Shown here: one piece after another, positions 23,870-34,888 of the stretch
How the letters are laid out: each line of letters begins with the position of its first letter
How positions within the stretch are numbered: position 1 is the first letter of the stretch
Source of the DNA: Nectonema munidae
Lineage: Eukaryota; Nematomorpha; Nectonematoida; Nectonematidae
DNA: 64,000 nt
Direction of reading: 5' to 3'
NCBI GenBank assembly: GCA_030549495.1
Contig: JAUIRK010000463.1
Location: forward strand, 681,001 to 745,000
Position numbers and translations under genes: made by a program
Notes under the pieces: generated by a model
Told to the model about the DNA's origin: nothing
The model's input: only the letters and a program-made list of their open reading frames with translations
Databases searched by the model: none

Positions 23870-24135
23870 TAAAGGCTATTATGAAAAAATCAATCAGTGA
23901 AACTTGCTAGTATGTGGGAGAAGAAGAAATCAATATATGTTGATTATATAGTTGCCTGCCTGTCTACACCACACAAACTTTATGTTATAAAAAAGTTCGT
24001 AATATCTATGAAGAACGTCTAAAAATGATAAAGATAAAGAAGGATAAACTGTCAAAAAATTGGAAAAATTAGCCAAGAATTTAATATACTGTTCGACATC
24101 GCACATCCACAATCTGGTTACCTGCCTTTATTAAA
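23870..24135 (+). mobile_element. Fragment of an older relative of the CxxH transposon
   Basis: Directly after the right end of the previous element the plus strand reads, over frame changes, the N-terminal part of the same transposase family: VRNIYEERLKMIKI, then KKLEKLAKNL and FDIAHPQSGYLPLL. The last part matches FDIAHSQSSTF in the copy at 62617 and FDIAHANAL at 21700. It seems that the intact-ended element inserted into, or next to, an older copy of its own kind. Confidence 0.55.
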
Positions 24136-24535
24136 TATCAAAGGTAAACCTTGTTTTAAGATTTTGCTTTCAGCAGGCACGTCGATAAGGAGAGAGAGGG
24201 CGGTAAGGACATTTTAAATTCAGAAAATTTTCAAATTGTTACGATTTTTGACGAAAATTTACTGTCAAACAGGATCTAAAATTAATTGGATACAAAGGTT
24301 AGATATTTAGCCTTTATCCCTCATTATTGATTTCACTAGTTTTCAGGTTCGGATGTTCTTTTACTGAAATAACTGCATGCGTAAAAAAGCCTCATCACTA
24401 AATATGCTATACTCTAACCAAGTTAAGATTTTTTTACCATGCCTCTAAAAATTTATTATTTGGTGTTCGTACGTCAAAAATGTCTGTCTTCTTAAGATCG
24501 TATGAAGAGGATGTATTACAAGACTCATTGCAATA

Positions 24536-24760
24536 CAGTCAAACCTCGATTATTCGACAACCTAGCTATCCGATACAATCTTGACCCTAACTAATTTTCT
24601 CTATGTGTTTCTCCCCATTTATTCAGACAGTCATACTCAGACACGTACCTACATCAAAACAAATGCTCTCGCTGCTGACTGTAATATTTGTTAATCCGAC
24701 AAACCAATCATGCTATCGTATTTTTATTACACACACATTTGCGCTAGAAAAGTAAAAAAA
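24536..24760 (+). mobile_element. Tigger/pogo terminal fragment
   Basis: TA followed by CAGTCAAACCTCGATTATTC is a typical Tigger terminal repeat, continued by CGACAACC and similar subterminal wording. No transposase coding follows before the hAT element at 25133, so only an end or a short MITE is present. The right border is arbitrary. Confidence 0.5.
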
Positions 24761-25132
24761 AATTTTTACCTAAAAAAGACATTGGGTCATAAACGACAAA
24801 AAAAAATATTTGGTTAGCAAGGACAAAATAAAAGAATTTTGCTAAAAAATAATGACAAAACTCTATTATATTTTGAAAATTTACATTCATTTTATAAGTA
24901 ACAAAAAATTTATTAAATTCAACCTAAATTCTCCAATATATTTAAAGTTTGAAAATATCTCTTTATAACTTAAAAAAAGACAGTGAAAAGTAATTGAAAC
25001 TATTATGACAGCAAGAGAAAACGTAAATATCAACACAACACCCGAGAAAGGAAAAAATCTGAAAGGAATTAATTAAGTCATTGAGGACACCATATACAGC
25101 AGAATATCGTGACACTCTAGAGCAGTGGTTCT

Positions 25133-27115
25133 TAACCTGGGGGTCGTGACCCCCTTAGGGGTAATTTTAAATTCTTAGAGGGGTAATGAAAACCGGATTA
25201 AAAATTGTTTTTATTTGTCGTTTTGTGATAATAATAAAAGGTACATTCAAGCATTTTTTCTCTACGCAAAAACAGGATGTAAATTTCTTATAAATGTATT
25301 AGTAATTAGTCAGTATTTTTCTAATCCTCCATATGTAGTCGCCAAAACACATTTTTGTCATCTTACATTGCTTCTTGCTTCTTTTCTTCATGCTTTTGCT
25401 CTATATAATTTTCCTAACACATATCACATACTGCTGTAATTTCTCTTTCCATTTTGACTTTATCAAATTATATCAATTATAAATAATTGTTTTATCATTG
25501 TTATTTATCAGTTGAAATGAAATCATATTGCACATGCATACAACAATGATAATAATAAAAGAAAGAAGAGTATACTTTGAAGTTTTTTTATAACTTTGCT
25601 ACGTAGTATTTTCAAGCGTTTGATTGTTGCAATAATTTCACTTATATTTTTCTCAGTTTTAATGTCTGCTAAAAAACGCACATATAATGAAGCTTTTCTC
25701 AAATTTGGTTTTACAAGTATTATTCAAAACTCAGTTGTTAAACCCCAATGTGTTATTTGTAGTAAAGTTTTAAGCCATGAAAGTATGAAGCCAAGTAAAT
25801 TGAAGCAACACTTCGAAACTGTTCATACCCAACACGCTGGTAAAAGTTTAAATTATTTTAAACAAAAAGAAACATCTTTAAGAGCAAGCCGGATAGATTC
25901 AACTGGGCACTTGGCTGTGCAAAGTAAAGCCGCTCTAAAAGCATCTTTTAAAATTGCATTGAACATTGCAAAAGCTAAGAAACCTCATACTATTGGTTAG
26001 GAATTGATAAAACCTTATATCTTAGAAGCTGTTTCATCTGTTCTTGGGCAAAAACAAGCAGAAGAATTAAAATCAATTTCTCTTTCAAATGACACTATCA
26101 GAAAGCGTATTTTTGATATGAGTGAAGATATACTAATACAAACAGTAAATGCAGTGAAGGCTAGTTCTTTTTATTCTTTGCAACTTGATGAGTCAACAGA
26201 TGTTTCATCATGCTCCCACTTTTGGTTTATGCTCGATATTTTGAACAAGCTTTAAAAGAAGAATACTTGTTTTCTGAGCCATTAAGTACCACAGCTCGTG
26301 GAGAAGACGTTTTCAAAATTCTTGAAAGCTTTTTAGCAAAACATAGTTTAAGCTGGAAAACGCTTGTTGGAGTATGTACTGACGGGGCTCCATCAATGAT
26401 TGGCTATAAATCTGGGTTTAAAGCTCTCGTTAAAATAACCGCACCCCACATCTCTTTCACTCACTGCATGATTCACCGCTATGCTTTAGCGATGAAAACT
26501 CTTCCGCCATCTCTTCGAGAAGTTTTGGATTTAGTTGTCAAGATTGTAAATCATATTAGAAAAAATGCTACAACTTCGAGAATTTTAAAAAATATGTGTG
26601 AAGAAATTGGTATGAATTTTTCAGTTCTTCTTCTGCAAACAGAAGTGCGTTGGCTCTCGAGAGGTAACGTATTAAATAGATTTTTTCACCTTCGAAAACC
26701 GCTATTAACATTATTAGAACAAGGGTCTTCTTCTAAATCTAAAGAAATTTTTTTTTTTAATTAAAATGAAGGATGAAGTTTTTCTATCCAAAGTTGCCTA
26801 CCTTGCAGATTTTTTTACTGAAATGAATTCAATAAGTACCTGTCTCCAAGGAAATCTTTCCTTTTCTCATATTATTTTAGATAAAATGCAGGTTTTTAAT
26901 CTAAAATCAATTTTTATCAAAATCAGATTAAAAATAATGAAATGAGCTTTTTTCCTCAAATGACTTCTTTTCTAAACTCTTCAACCCAAAAAGAATGTAC
27001 CTTTTGTGATGAAATATTAGCTCACCTTGCACATGTCAACCAGGCAATTAACGAATATTTTCCAAATATAAAGAAAAAATTGTCTCCAAAAACATTCATT
27101 CAAATTTTACAATGA
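25133..27115 (+). mobile_element. hAT transposon of ZBED type, left end and damaged transposase
   Basis: The left end CAGTGGTTCTTAACCTGGG is a classical hAT terminus. A transposase starts at ATG 25662 (MSAKKRTYNEAFLKFGF) with a BED-type zinc finger (CVICSKVL ... KLKQHFETVH). One stop at 25998 is followed in the same frame by KPYILEAVSSVLGQKQAEE and LQLDESTDVSS (first catalytic Asp region). After a frame change near 26230 come VCTDGAPSMIG (second Asp), FTHCMIHRYAL (CxxH motif) and TEVRWLSRGNVLNRFF. A T run near 26750 shifts the frame again, into EVFLSKVAYLADFFTEMN. The C-terminal dimerisation domain with the catalytic Glu is missing; the reading ends near 27115 where a tandem array begins. It belongs with the ZBED5/SCAND3-like hATs. 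Confidence 0.8.
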
Positions 27116-27690
27116 AATATATCTTTTTATGGCAAATATATCATGATGATTTCATTTCTGAACACAGTTTTGGCATTTAGAGGTTTTACTGCTAGTGTCA
27201 ATCTAATTTGCGGTTTATGTCTGAAAACAATATCACAAATTATTCTCTCTAATTTTACATGAAATATATGTTTTTATACCAATTCGACCATGATAATTTC
27301 TGAAATCATTTTTTGCATTTAGAGGTTTTAAATGTCTGAAAGTGTCAATTAAATGTTCGATTTACGTCTAATGTTTACAGAAATATTTTTGAAATTTAAA
27401 TAAAATATCTGTTTTTATGCCAAATGGAAGATGCTGGTTTAATTTTTGGACTCTGGTTTGGCATTTATGGTTTTAAAATATCTGAAAGCTTCAATCAGAT
27501 TTGCAGTTTACTTCTAGATACTGACTTCAAAAATATTTTCAAAAAAATAAAATATCTGTTTATACCAAATCGACTATGCTTATTTTATTTCTGTACTGGA
27601 TTTTGAATAATACGGTTAATATCTCAAAGTGGCAATTGAATTAATAATGTATGCCTGAAAATCAGTTCTGTAAAAAATTTTCAAAAATCG
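27112..27690. repeat. Tandem array, about 145-bp unit, four copies
   Basis: Units start at about 27112, 27259, 27400 and 27547 (spacings 147, 141, 147) with ATGAAATATATSTTTTTAT-like wording, followed by GGCATTTAGAGGTTTT and TCTGAAAGTGTCAAT blocks. The copies are diverged. The array starts just where the hAT transposase coding stops, so it may be an internal part of that element or a satellite that replaced its 3' half. Confidence 0.75.
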
Positions 27691-28699
27691 CAACATATTA
27701 GGTATATAGTAAAAATATACTTTTTTTTTGTATATTTTGGCTTATAATACTTTCTACAATCATTTTGAGTATGAAATATTTATTTAAAAAAAACAAAACT
27801 CTGAAATCTTTTGAAAATTTGTATGAGAGAAGGAACCAAGTTGAAAACTAATTGAAAATAGAACATGTGATCAAAACAAATAATTAAAAAAAATATATCT
27901 TGACTAAATGGAAGATCAACAATGTTCTAATGAACTAGGAAGTGGTTTAATTATATAATATTAGATGCTTCAAAAAAGATTTTGAATGTGAAAAAAAAGT
28001 TCCTCTTTTACAAATGAAAAATATTTAAATCTATAGCTTATCATCTAGGATTACAATTAACATTTAGCTAAGATGGGTAGGAAATCTGAAAATTTAGAAT
28101 AGATCAGATTTATCAAAAATGGCACAGATGCCAATATGTGAGAATTTAGTCACTATTAAGATATTTTTAATTTAAATTGAATTTGTCCTTCTTTTTCCTT
28201 TTGCGTCAAAGAGATAATTTTTTAGATGAAGAACATGGACAACTTTTTGTAATTGAACAATGAAAATCACGAATGATTCATTATAAAAAAACCTTTGAAA
28301 TGAGTTTGGTTGACATATATTCAGGCCTGTTAATAAAATACACGATACTGATAAAAAAGTCTAAGATAATCAAGAAGATTCTTTAATCAGAATGCTTTGA
28401 GAGAGGAAAAAAGTAATTTTATCCTTATAAAAATTTTTTCGAACACTCATTGAAGAATATAAATTTTTAATGAAAAAAGAGCTATCAAGAAAGGATCATC
28501 ATAGAATGAATACCAAATTTACATACTGTAAATTATAATATGACGTAGACTACGAGCCGATAACGAATTTGTAGCCCAAAAGATGGAGGTCCTATCGAGT
28601 TACATAAGTTACTATAGAATGAAATATTTTGAGTGAATTAAACACCTAAAGTTGGTAAATAAATTAAAAAAATATTATATTTGACATTGATTTACAGGT
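27691..28699. other. Non-genic sequence between two tandem arrays
   Basis: No gene is recognised. At 28540-28590 a short stretch shares GATAACGAATTTGTAG with 14270 and reads as a scrap of an integrase-like core. It is a fossil too short to classify. Confidence 0.4.
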
Positions 28700-29480
28700 T
28701 TAATCGATTTTTTGACAGGTTTTATTGATTTCATAAAAAATGAACATCATTAAATTCTACATACTTGAAATGCATAAAAAACTTATTATAAGAATCAAAA
28801 TTTTAATTTTGACATGGGCTGTCATATTTAAATTATTTTTTGTCAGGTTTGACTAATTTTTATAAAAAAAAGAATATCACCAGTAAACACAGCCTACTTG
28901 AAAATGGGTATGTATATAAAAAACTTTATATAATTATTCGGATAAGATGTTACTTTTTGGAATAAATCAATTTTTTGACAGTTTTGATTGATTTTCATAA
29001 AAAAATGAATATCACGACTGAATTACGCTTGCTTAAATCTGGGTATATATGTGTAAAAACTTTATATTATTACTTAGATAAAAAGTTTCTTTTTAAGATG
29101 AGCTGTCATATATAAATCAATGCTTTGATAACTTTAATTGATTTTTATAAAAAAAAATGAATATCACCGCTGAATTCAGCATGCTTGAAAATGGGTGTAT
29201 ATTTGTAAAAACATTATATAATTATTTAGATAAAAAGTTTTTTTTTGAGATGAGCTGTCATATGTAATCACTTTTTTCACAGGTTTGAATTATTTTCATA
29301 AAAAATGAATATCACCACTGAATTCTGCATGCTTGAAAATGGGTATACATCTGTAAAAAACATTATATTGATAAAAAGCTTCTTTTTGAGATGAGCTGTC
29401 ACATTTAGATCAATTTTTTGAAAGGCTTGATTGATTTTCATAAAAAATCATTATCATCACTGAATTCAGCATATCTGATT
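28700..29480. repeat. Tandem array, 128-151-bp unit, six copies
   Basis: The landmark TTTTTTGACAGGTTTGATTG followed by TTTTCATAAAAAATGAATAT recurs at about 28713, 28841, 28976, 29126, 29277 and 29419. Each unit also has GAATTCAGCATGCTTGAAAA and GAGATGAGCTGTCA blocks. The right-hand copies are most alike. The unit is unrelated in sequence to the array at 27112, but it has nearly the same length. Confidence 0.8.
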
Positions 29481-29799
29481 AGAATATGAAGAACTGTCTG
29501 TTGCTATCGGTTACTAATTTAATTCCTAATTTTCAAGATTTGGTGAAAGCAAAACAAAGTCAAAAATCTCATTAAAGTTAATTATGTTTTTTCCTGTATG
29601 TGAAATTATTCTTCCTTAAAACTGCTTATTGTGTTTATATATATTTATTAGCACTTCCAGAAATAAATAATTAATATTATCAATGCGAATTCAAAGTTAA
29701 ATAACCTTTTTAGTAAAGTTTACCTTGTATTTATGTAAAACTCTTTCCTCTACAACTACTAAGTCTGTCTAACTATCATATATATCAAATTCTTATATG

Positions 29800-29925
29800 T
29801 ATAACTACTAAATATATCCAAATTACAATACTTAAAGTGTTAAAAGAGCTTAAAAATTTGTGTGGCGCATCTGAATTAGGGGTAAAAAAATTGGTGCATG
29901 GGAAACAAAAGGTTGGCGACCCCTG
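29800..29925 (-). mobile_element. hAT-type terminal fragment
   Basis: The sequence ends …AACCTTTTG-type in complement: CAGGGGTCGCCAACCTTTTG, a common hAT terminus. It could be the far end of the element that starts at 25133: flanks CTCTAGAG and ATGTATAG agree at five of eight positions. The two termini differ too much to be sure. The left border given is arbitrary. Confidence 0.5.
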
Positions 29926-29962
29926 ATGTATAGTATCAGCCCCCTTGAGCCTCCCCTCCTCC

Positions 29963-30284
29963 CAGTGCCCGCGATACCTATATAATTTTGGGGCACGTGC
30001 CTTCTGTATTAATCTTTGCCCCCCTCTAAAATTTTTGGTTTTGCCCCATGCACTTTTTAAAGTAAAAATAAATAAGCAAAAATTGTACACAATAATCTTA
30101 TATAAATGCTGGTGTATGTGTATGTATAATATGAGATTTCTATAGGTTTTTATACAGAAGTACTTCATGCTTTTCAGCAAAGTAATATAGGATATAATGT
30201 AATATAGGAAATAAATTTTTTTGCAAATGTGTTTCTTTGCCCCATTTCAGCCCCCCTTGAAATTTAGCTTTAGCGCGGGCACTG
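29963..30284 (-). mobile_element. hAT MITE with CAGTGCCCGCG ends, copy 1
   Basis: Terminal inverted repeat CAGTGCCCGCG at both ends. The interior matches the copy at 39169-39512 in reverse orientation over its whole length, except for shorter C/G runs and a few substitutions. An exact target duplication is not evident, because the flanks are C/T-rich. It is non-coding, although conserved wording gives matching short frames in both copies. It sits about 420 bp upstream of SPO11. Confidence 0.85.
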
Positions 30285-30705
30285 CTCTCCCCATTTTGAT
30301 TAGCGCGGCCTCTCAGTCTAACTCGATAAACATAAAAAAAATATGAAAATTCTTCAATAAAATATATTAAATTAGAAGAAATTCAAAATTGACAATATAT
30401 GTTATCAAATAAAATTATATAAAATGTTATAGACAACAATGAATAATATGAAATAAGCACCCTGCTCGATATGACCTGTAGAAAAATAATTAAATTTTAA
30501 TTAATTATTTTGTTTTATTTTCATTAAATAAGCCTATATACAAATTTTTAATCAAAAGTTAGATATTTACATATTTCTGTTTAGGTAAATTTTATTTTTA
30601 ATTTTTTTTATAAAATAATCTAAACATAAAGCAGACGATTTTTTTAATTAAATTTAATCAAAATTATAAATATTTTCCTCAATATAATTTGTTAGATATA
30701 AAATT

Positions 30706-31740
30706 ATGGCAGTATCACAAGAAACTATTGTTTCAGCAATAGAAAACCTCTCTTTTCAAGTTATTAAATATCTGGCAGATGGTAAAGCTCCTTTCTCTCT
30801 TTTAAGTAATCTAAAGAATAAAAAAAAGGCAGTTATTTCGATTGAAAACAGTAATTCATTTAATTTAAATAATCTTTTATATCTTGCTAAATGTCTGCGT
30901 ATAATGCAGATAGTTCACCAGTTATTACTTTCAAATTCCTATGTTACGAAAAGAGAAATATATTACAAAGATATAAATTTATATAAAAATTATTCTGAAA
31001 TAGACAGGATAATAGAAACTTTATCTAAAAGATTAGAGGTTCCAAGAAACCTTTTAAATATTATATCTTCTTCTAAAGGTCTGATATTTGGTCCTATAAC
31101 CTTTCTTACAAAAGATGGAGATTATATTTCAGCAAACACTGGAATAAATATTCCTAATCATCTCGAAAAATGTTCTATATATTGCAGTGAACCTGTAAAT
31201 TTTATCTTAGTTGTAGAAAAAGATACTGTTTTTCAAAACTTACTCAGTGAAAATATTTTAAATAAATTTAAACCATTTATTTTAGTAACAGGAAGAGGCT
31301 ACCCAGACATGAACACTCGTAAATTAATTAAAACTCTTTGGAGATTATATAATTTTAAAACATATATTTTAACCGATGCTGATCCACATGGTATTGAAAT
31401 CATGTGCGTATACAAATATGGTTCACAGAAGCAAAATTACCATGGAAATGAAGATTTGAGTCTACAACAAGCTAAATGGATAGGAATTTTTCCTTCCGAC
31501 ATGGAGAGATTTAATTTAAATTATTCGAATTTTCTTGAACTGTCAGAAAATGATCTTAAAAAGTGCACCAGTTTATTAAAAAGATCGTATATTAAAGAAA
31601 ATATTGACATGCAAGACGAAATACAAATTATGATTAAAAAGAGAAAAAAGGCAGAAATAGAAGCTTTACAGAAACTAAATCCAACTTTTTTGGCAACAAT
31701 GTATTTGCCCATTAAAATAAAAAATGAAGAGTACATATGA
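30706..31740 (+). CDS. SPO11: SPO11, meiotic DNA double-strand break transesterase
   Basis: SPO11 is the topoisomerase VI A-like protein that makes the programmed double-strand breaks starting meiotic recombination, in the nucleus of germ cells with TOPOVIBL-type partners. The 344-residue frame is uninterrupted. The 5Y-CAP/winged-helix domain has TKREIYY at residues 81-87; Tyr87 matches the catalytic tyrosine (human TKRDIYY). The Toprim fold follows: LVVEKDTVF (Glu171), VTGRGYPDMNTR (194-205) and LTDADPHGIEIMCVYKYGS (Asp224, Asp226 binding Mg). Residues 319-338 match the family's C-terminus (EIQAL..YLPNKL in human). Human SPO11 is 396 residues; the difference is a short N-terminal extension, and SIENI/AIENL aligns near both starts, so the ATG is plausible. 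There are no introns, unlike vertebrate SPO11. A poly(A) signal is at 31759. It could be a retrocopy that replaced the original, but it shows no damage. Confidence 0.93.
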   Translation: MAVSQETIVSAIENLSFQVIKYLADGKAPFSLLSNLKNKKKAVISIENSNSFNLNNLLYLAKCLRIMQIVHQLLLSNSYVTKREIYYKDINLYKNYSEIDRIIETLSKRLEVPRNLLNIISSSKGLIFGPITFLTKDGDYISANTGINIPNHLEKCSIYCSEPVNFILVVEKDTVFQNLLSENILNKFKPFILVTGRGYPDMNTRKLIKTLWRLYNFKTYILTDADPHGIEIMCVYKYGSQKQNYHGNEDLSLQQAKWIGIFPSDMERFNLNYSNFLELSENDLKKCTSLLKRSYIKENIDMQDEIQIMIKKRKKAEIEALQKLNPTFLATMYLPIKIKNEEYI

Positions 31741-31758
31741 GAAAATTAAGTAATCTTT

Positions 31759-31764
31759 AATAAA
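31759..31764 (+). promoter_or_regulatory. Poly(A) signal of SPO11
   Basis: AATAAA lies 19 bp after the SPO11 stop codon (31738-31740); further AT-rich sequence follows. The very short 3' UTR is plausible for a compact gene, and another signal may also be used. Confidence 0.5.
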
Positions 31765-33091
31765 TCATTTAATATTTTTATTATTTTATTTTTACAGGTA
31801 ACCCATGAAACTATATGCAAGATACTAAAGGCTCACTTTTGAAAATATCATCGTGTTAATTTCTCATATTAATTTAAGGGATTATTTAAACACATAGCTT
31901 TCATTCAAATTATTTACCTGATCCTATATATATTTAAAATGTTACCTCAAATTGGTTTTTGAAACAATTTAAATATTTAATATAGGTTTTTGCATCAGAA
32001 TAAACAAATCCTTCTGCCCAAAAGGCGAAATATTTTTGTATAACATATCAATAAAATTCTATGAAATATGGACATTATTTGTAATGTAATAATGATCGCT
32101 ACACGTTGTCTTTTTATTTTGTATACTTATATACTTTCATTATTAATTTCTCAGTGTTTTGAAGTGTTATTAGAATTTTTAAGGCAGAGGTTATTAAACA
32201 ATATTCATTTGACAAGTTGATGAAAGCTATGGACCCCCAAATAAATTTAAAAAACATGGAAATTTTATCATAAAAGGTCACTTTGCATGCTCTGAGCGTT
32301 CCTTATGCTAGATACGCCACTGGTTCATCTATTATACTTTTATTAACTATTTAGAGATATAATAAAGATAGCTAAAATAAAATAACTAATTAATTAGAAG
32401 CCTATGTAACAATAAACATACCTACTTGCTAAATAACTGAAATGGGAAGATAATTATAACAGAATAATTTAGATAGATTAATCACACTTTTATTTTTTGG
32501 AAAAAAGTAGGAATAAAGTATTTATTTCAACGAACTTATAAATATAATTGTATAACAAAATAAAACGCTTACTTGTTCATATTGTACTGAGTATAATAAA
32601 AATATAATGATGTACATAAATCAAGATGATCACAACGTAGAAGAAAAATATACAGAAATTGAATAAACAAAATTTATCCTTTGATTCCATATGAATCAAA
32701 ATGTTGGGAAAAATTTTGTAAAAAAATTACTTGCATTTTATGTGCATACATCGGTAATATTTAAATTTATTACTATAACGCAAAAATTCTTAAAAATATA
32801 TCTTATTGATAGTTTTTATATAATTTAGAATATCCAAAAATAAATTTTTAAAAAATAATTATACAATACTATAACTAGCCACTGCAGTAATTTTTCCGAA
32901 TACGCAAATTGTAGATGAAATATTTGAGCAAAACTGTGCGACGATAAGTTAAATAAAAATAAGATTTAATTTAAATGAATTTTTTGGCTTTTACTATGTG
33001 ATAAAGTATAGTAACCACTCTACAATGCGACTTCCTTAAAGATATGACTTTATTTATACACACAAATGATATTTCCATAATTATACTCCTC
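31765..33091. other. Downstream of SPO11; hAT end fragment at 32186-32290
   Basis: At about 32186-32290 the minus str and has GGGGGTCCATAGCTTTCATC and related wording, matching the right end of the MITE at 2852-3151, with a CAGAGGTTATTAAAC terminus. The remainder is AT-rich without a gene. Confidence 0.5.
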
Positions 33092-33095
33092 TTAA

Positions 33096-33222
33096 CCCGC
33101 TAACGACCGGAATAATCAGACGATATCTAGTATAAAGCAGATTTGTATTAAAAAGCATTAATAAACGCAGACGATTCATATTTTTATAAAGTCGACATAT
33201 GTCGACTGTGGTCGATAACCGG
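33096..33222. mobile_element. piggyBac-type MITE flanked by TTAA, copy 1
   Basis: TTAA at 33092-33095 and 33223-33226 borders a 127-bp element. The left end CCCGCTAACGACCGG and the right end (complement CCGGTTATCGACCAC) form an inverted repeat. The interior shares AATAATCAGACGATATCTA and AACGCAGACGATTCA with the copy at 60935. TTAA targeting and CC-starting ends are typical of piggyBac MITEs. A GTCGACATATGTCGAC palindrome lies near the right end. Confidence 0.85.
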
Positions 33223-33462
33223 TTAAACTACTTGTCTAACCCCTGGCATACATCTATTTAAAATGTTGATATATTTGTATAACGAATACATGTTTATTTT
33301 TATTTCACATCACATGTTAATGTTGTGTTGATGAGTGTAAGATATGCTCGTTTATTATGCTTGTGTTTAGGTTTATGCGACAGAAATTATTAATTGGTGA
33401 CGTGTAATTAACGTTTTTTTATCAAAAAATTCCATTTATATTACAGATTTTATAACGTTGTC

Positions 33463-34034
33463 TTAAAAAAAAACGCTCATTTAACTCTTCAACAAAAAAT
33501 AGTCATTAAAAAACACAATAAGGGTATACAATGTTTTTACTTTGCTAAAGAAATGAACGTTGGAAAAACACAAATTCAAAGTATTATTTTAAAGAGAAGT
33601 AAATTAAAGAATTGTGGAATGATGGTTCAAATTCAAGTTTCTTAAGATTAAAAAAACTGAATATGACGAGTTGAATAGTTTAATTTTCAAGTTGTTCTGT
33701 AAAGCAAGAAAAAAGAATATTCTTGTTTTAGGTAAGCTACTTTAAGATAAAGCATTGATGTTATCTAATGACTTAAAATTAGAAAATTTTGCTGTTTCAA
33801 ATGGCTTTCTAAGTCGTTTCCAAAAGAAACATAACATTGCATGCTTTGTTTTATCTGGAGAAAGCGGATAGATGAAGAAACAATTTAAGACTAATTTCTC
33901 TCTATGATGGTTAATCTTTGGATGATATATTCAATGCTGATAAAACAGCTTTGTTTTTTCGTACTTTACCTAAGAAGTCACAAGTAATAAAAGGTAACAA
34001 GTGTAAAAAATAAATCTTCTTTTATGCTCTAGTG
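33463..34034 (+). mobile_element. Tigger/pogo transposon remnant, N-terminal half
   Basis: Across stops and frame changes the plus strand gives a CENP-B helix-turn-helix (LTLQQKIVIKKHNKG, YFAKEMNVGKTQIQSI), the second DNA-binding domain (SNGFLSRFQKKHNIACF, LSGES) and the start of the DDE core, DIFNADKTALFFRTLPKKS, which holds the first catalytic Asp. The rest of the core is missing: the reading stops at a hAT-type end at 34035. Termini were not found. Confidence 0.7.
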
Positions 34035-34260
34035 CAGTGATTCCTAAACTATCTAAACAATTTATCTAAACTTAGCTTAATTTTTTAACTTGAATAATTT
34101 TGTTAGATAAATATGTGTAAAATAGAAAATATAAATACTTATTATCCTTCTATTTTAAAAACATTATCATCTCAGTCGCAAATCTCTTATAGCACGCACA
34201 CTCAAATATATACAATCCGTATATATCAGCTTAACGATGAGAGAAGAGGTAGGACACATA
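34035..34260 (+). mobile_element. hAT-type terminal fragment
   Basis: CAGTGATTCCTAAACTATC matches the frequent hAT end CAGTGGTTCCCAAAC and breaks off the Tigger remnant before it. No matching right end was found; the right border is arbitrary. Confidence 0.4.
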
Positions 34261-34888
34261 TCGATTAAGCTGTCAAACACACATCAAATGAAATATTTTC
34301 ATAAAACCCGATTTGATGTACATTTTGTTTATCTTTTTTTGAGTCGATAAAAAAAAATTTTTTACACTTTTTTTTATGTAGATATATTATTTGCATAAAT
34401 ATCTCAATATGTATTTAACACTGTACTGGGTTTTTGGCTGCATTGATAGACAGGGTGGTGGTAAATCCATTTCACTCGTTTGATCGACGAATTATTTTAT
34501 TCGAAACAGCTTTAATTTATTTCAGTGTAAAGTTCTTGTACCTCCGACTTGAGACGTGTAAGATGGAAGTTGTCTATCACTGAAGAATAAACAGCCTGAT
34601 AACTTAAATCATAAGACTTAATTTGGAACCTACAAATTGATGATAATGAAAATTTATAAAAAATGTCTACATAGATCAGCTATTTTGTAGATTTTCTTTG
34701 CAAGCAGTAGTGCACACTAATATATCACTTCGGCTAATCAAAAAAAATATTACGATTTTTTAAACTATAATATAATTTTTTATTACTTATTATTATTTTT
34801 TATAATAGATTTTTGGTAAAATCATACACGCTAAATGAACAATACAACTTAAATGCTACATCTCCCTACATGATCTTAACATATTACT

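Noticed and set aside
27112-29480. CRISPR array
   Set aside because: Units are about 145 bp, diverged along their whole length and without spacers, in a eukaryotic context.
25133-29925. One complete hAT element with both ends
   Set aside because: The two termini belong to different common hAT end types and the flanking octamers agree at only five positions, so a single element is not shown.
29785-30180. 131-codon minus-strand frame, similar to one at 39171-39497
   Set aside because: Both lie inside copies of the same non-coding hAT MITE; the similarity is due to the repeat.
30706-31740. Prokaryotic topoisomerase VI subunit A contamination
   Set aside because: The sequence is closer to animal SPO11 over its length (KRDIYY, DADPHGIEIMCVYKYGS), has AT-rich codons like its surroundings and lies among eukaryotic repeats.
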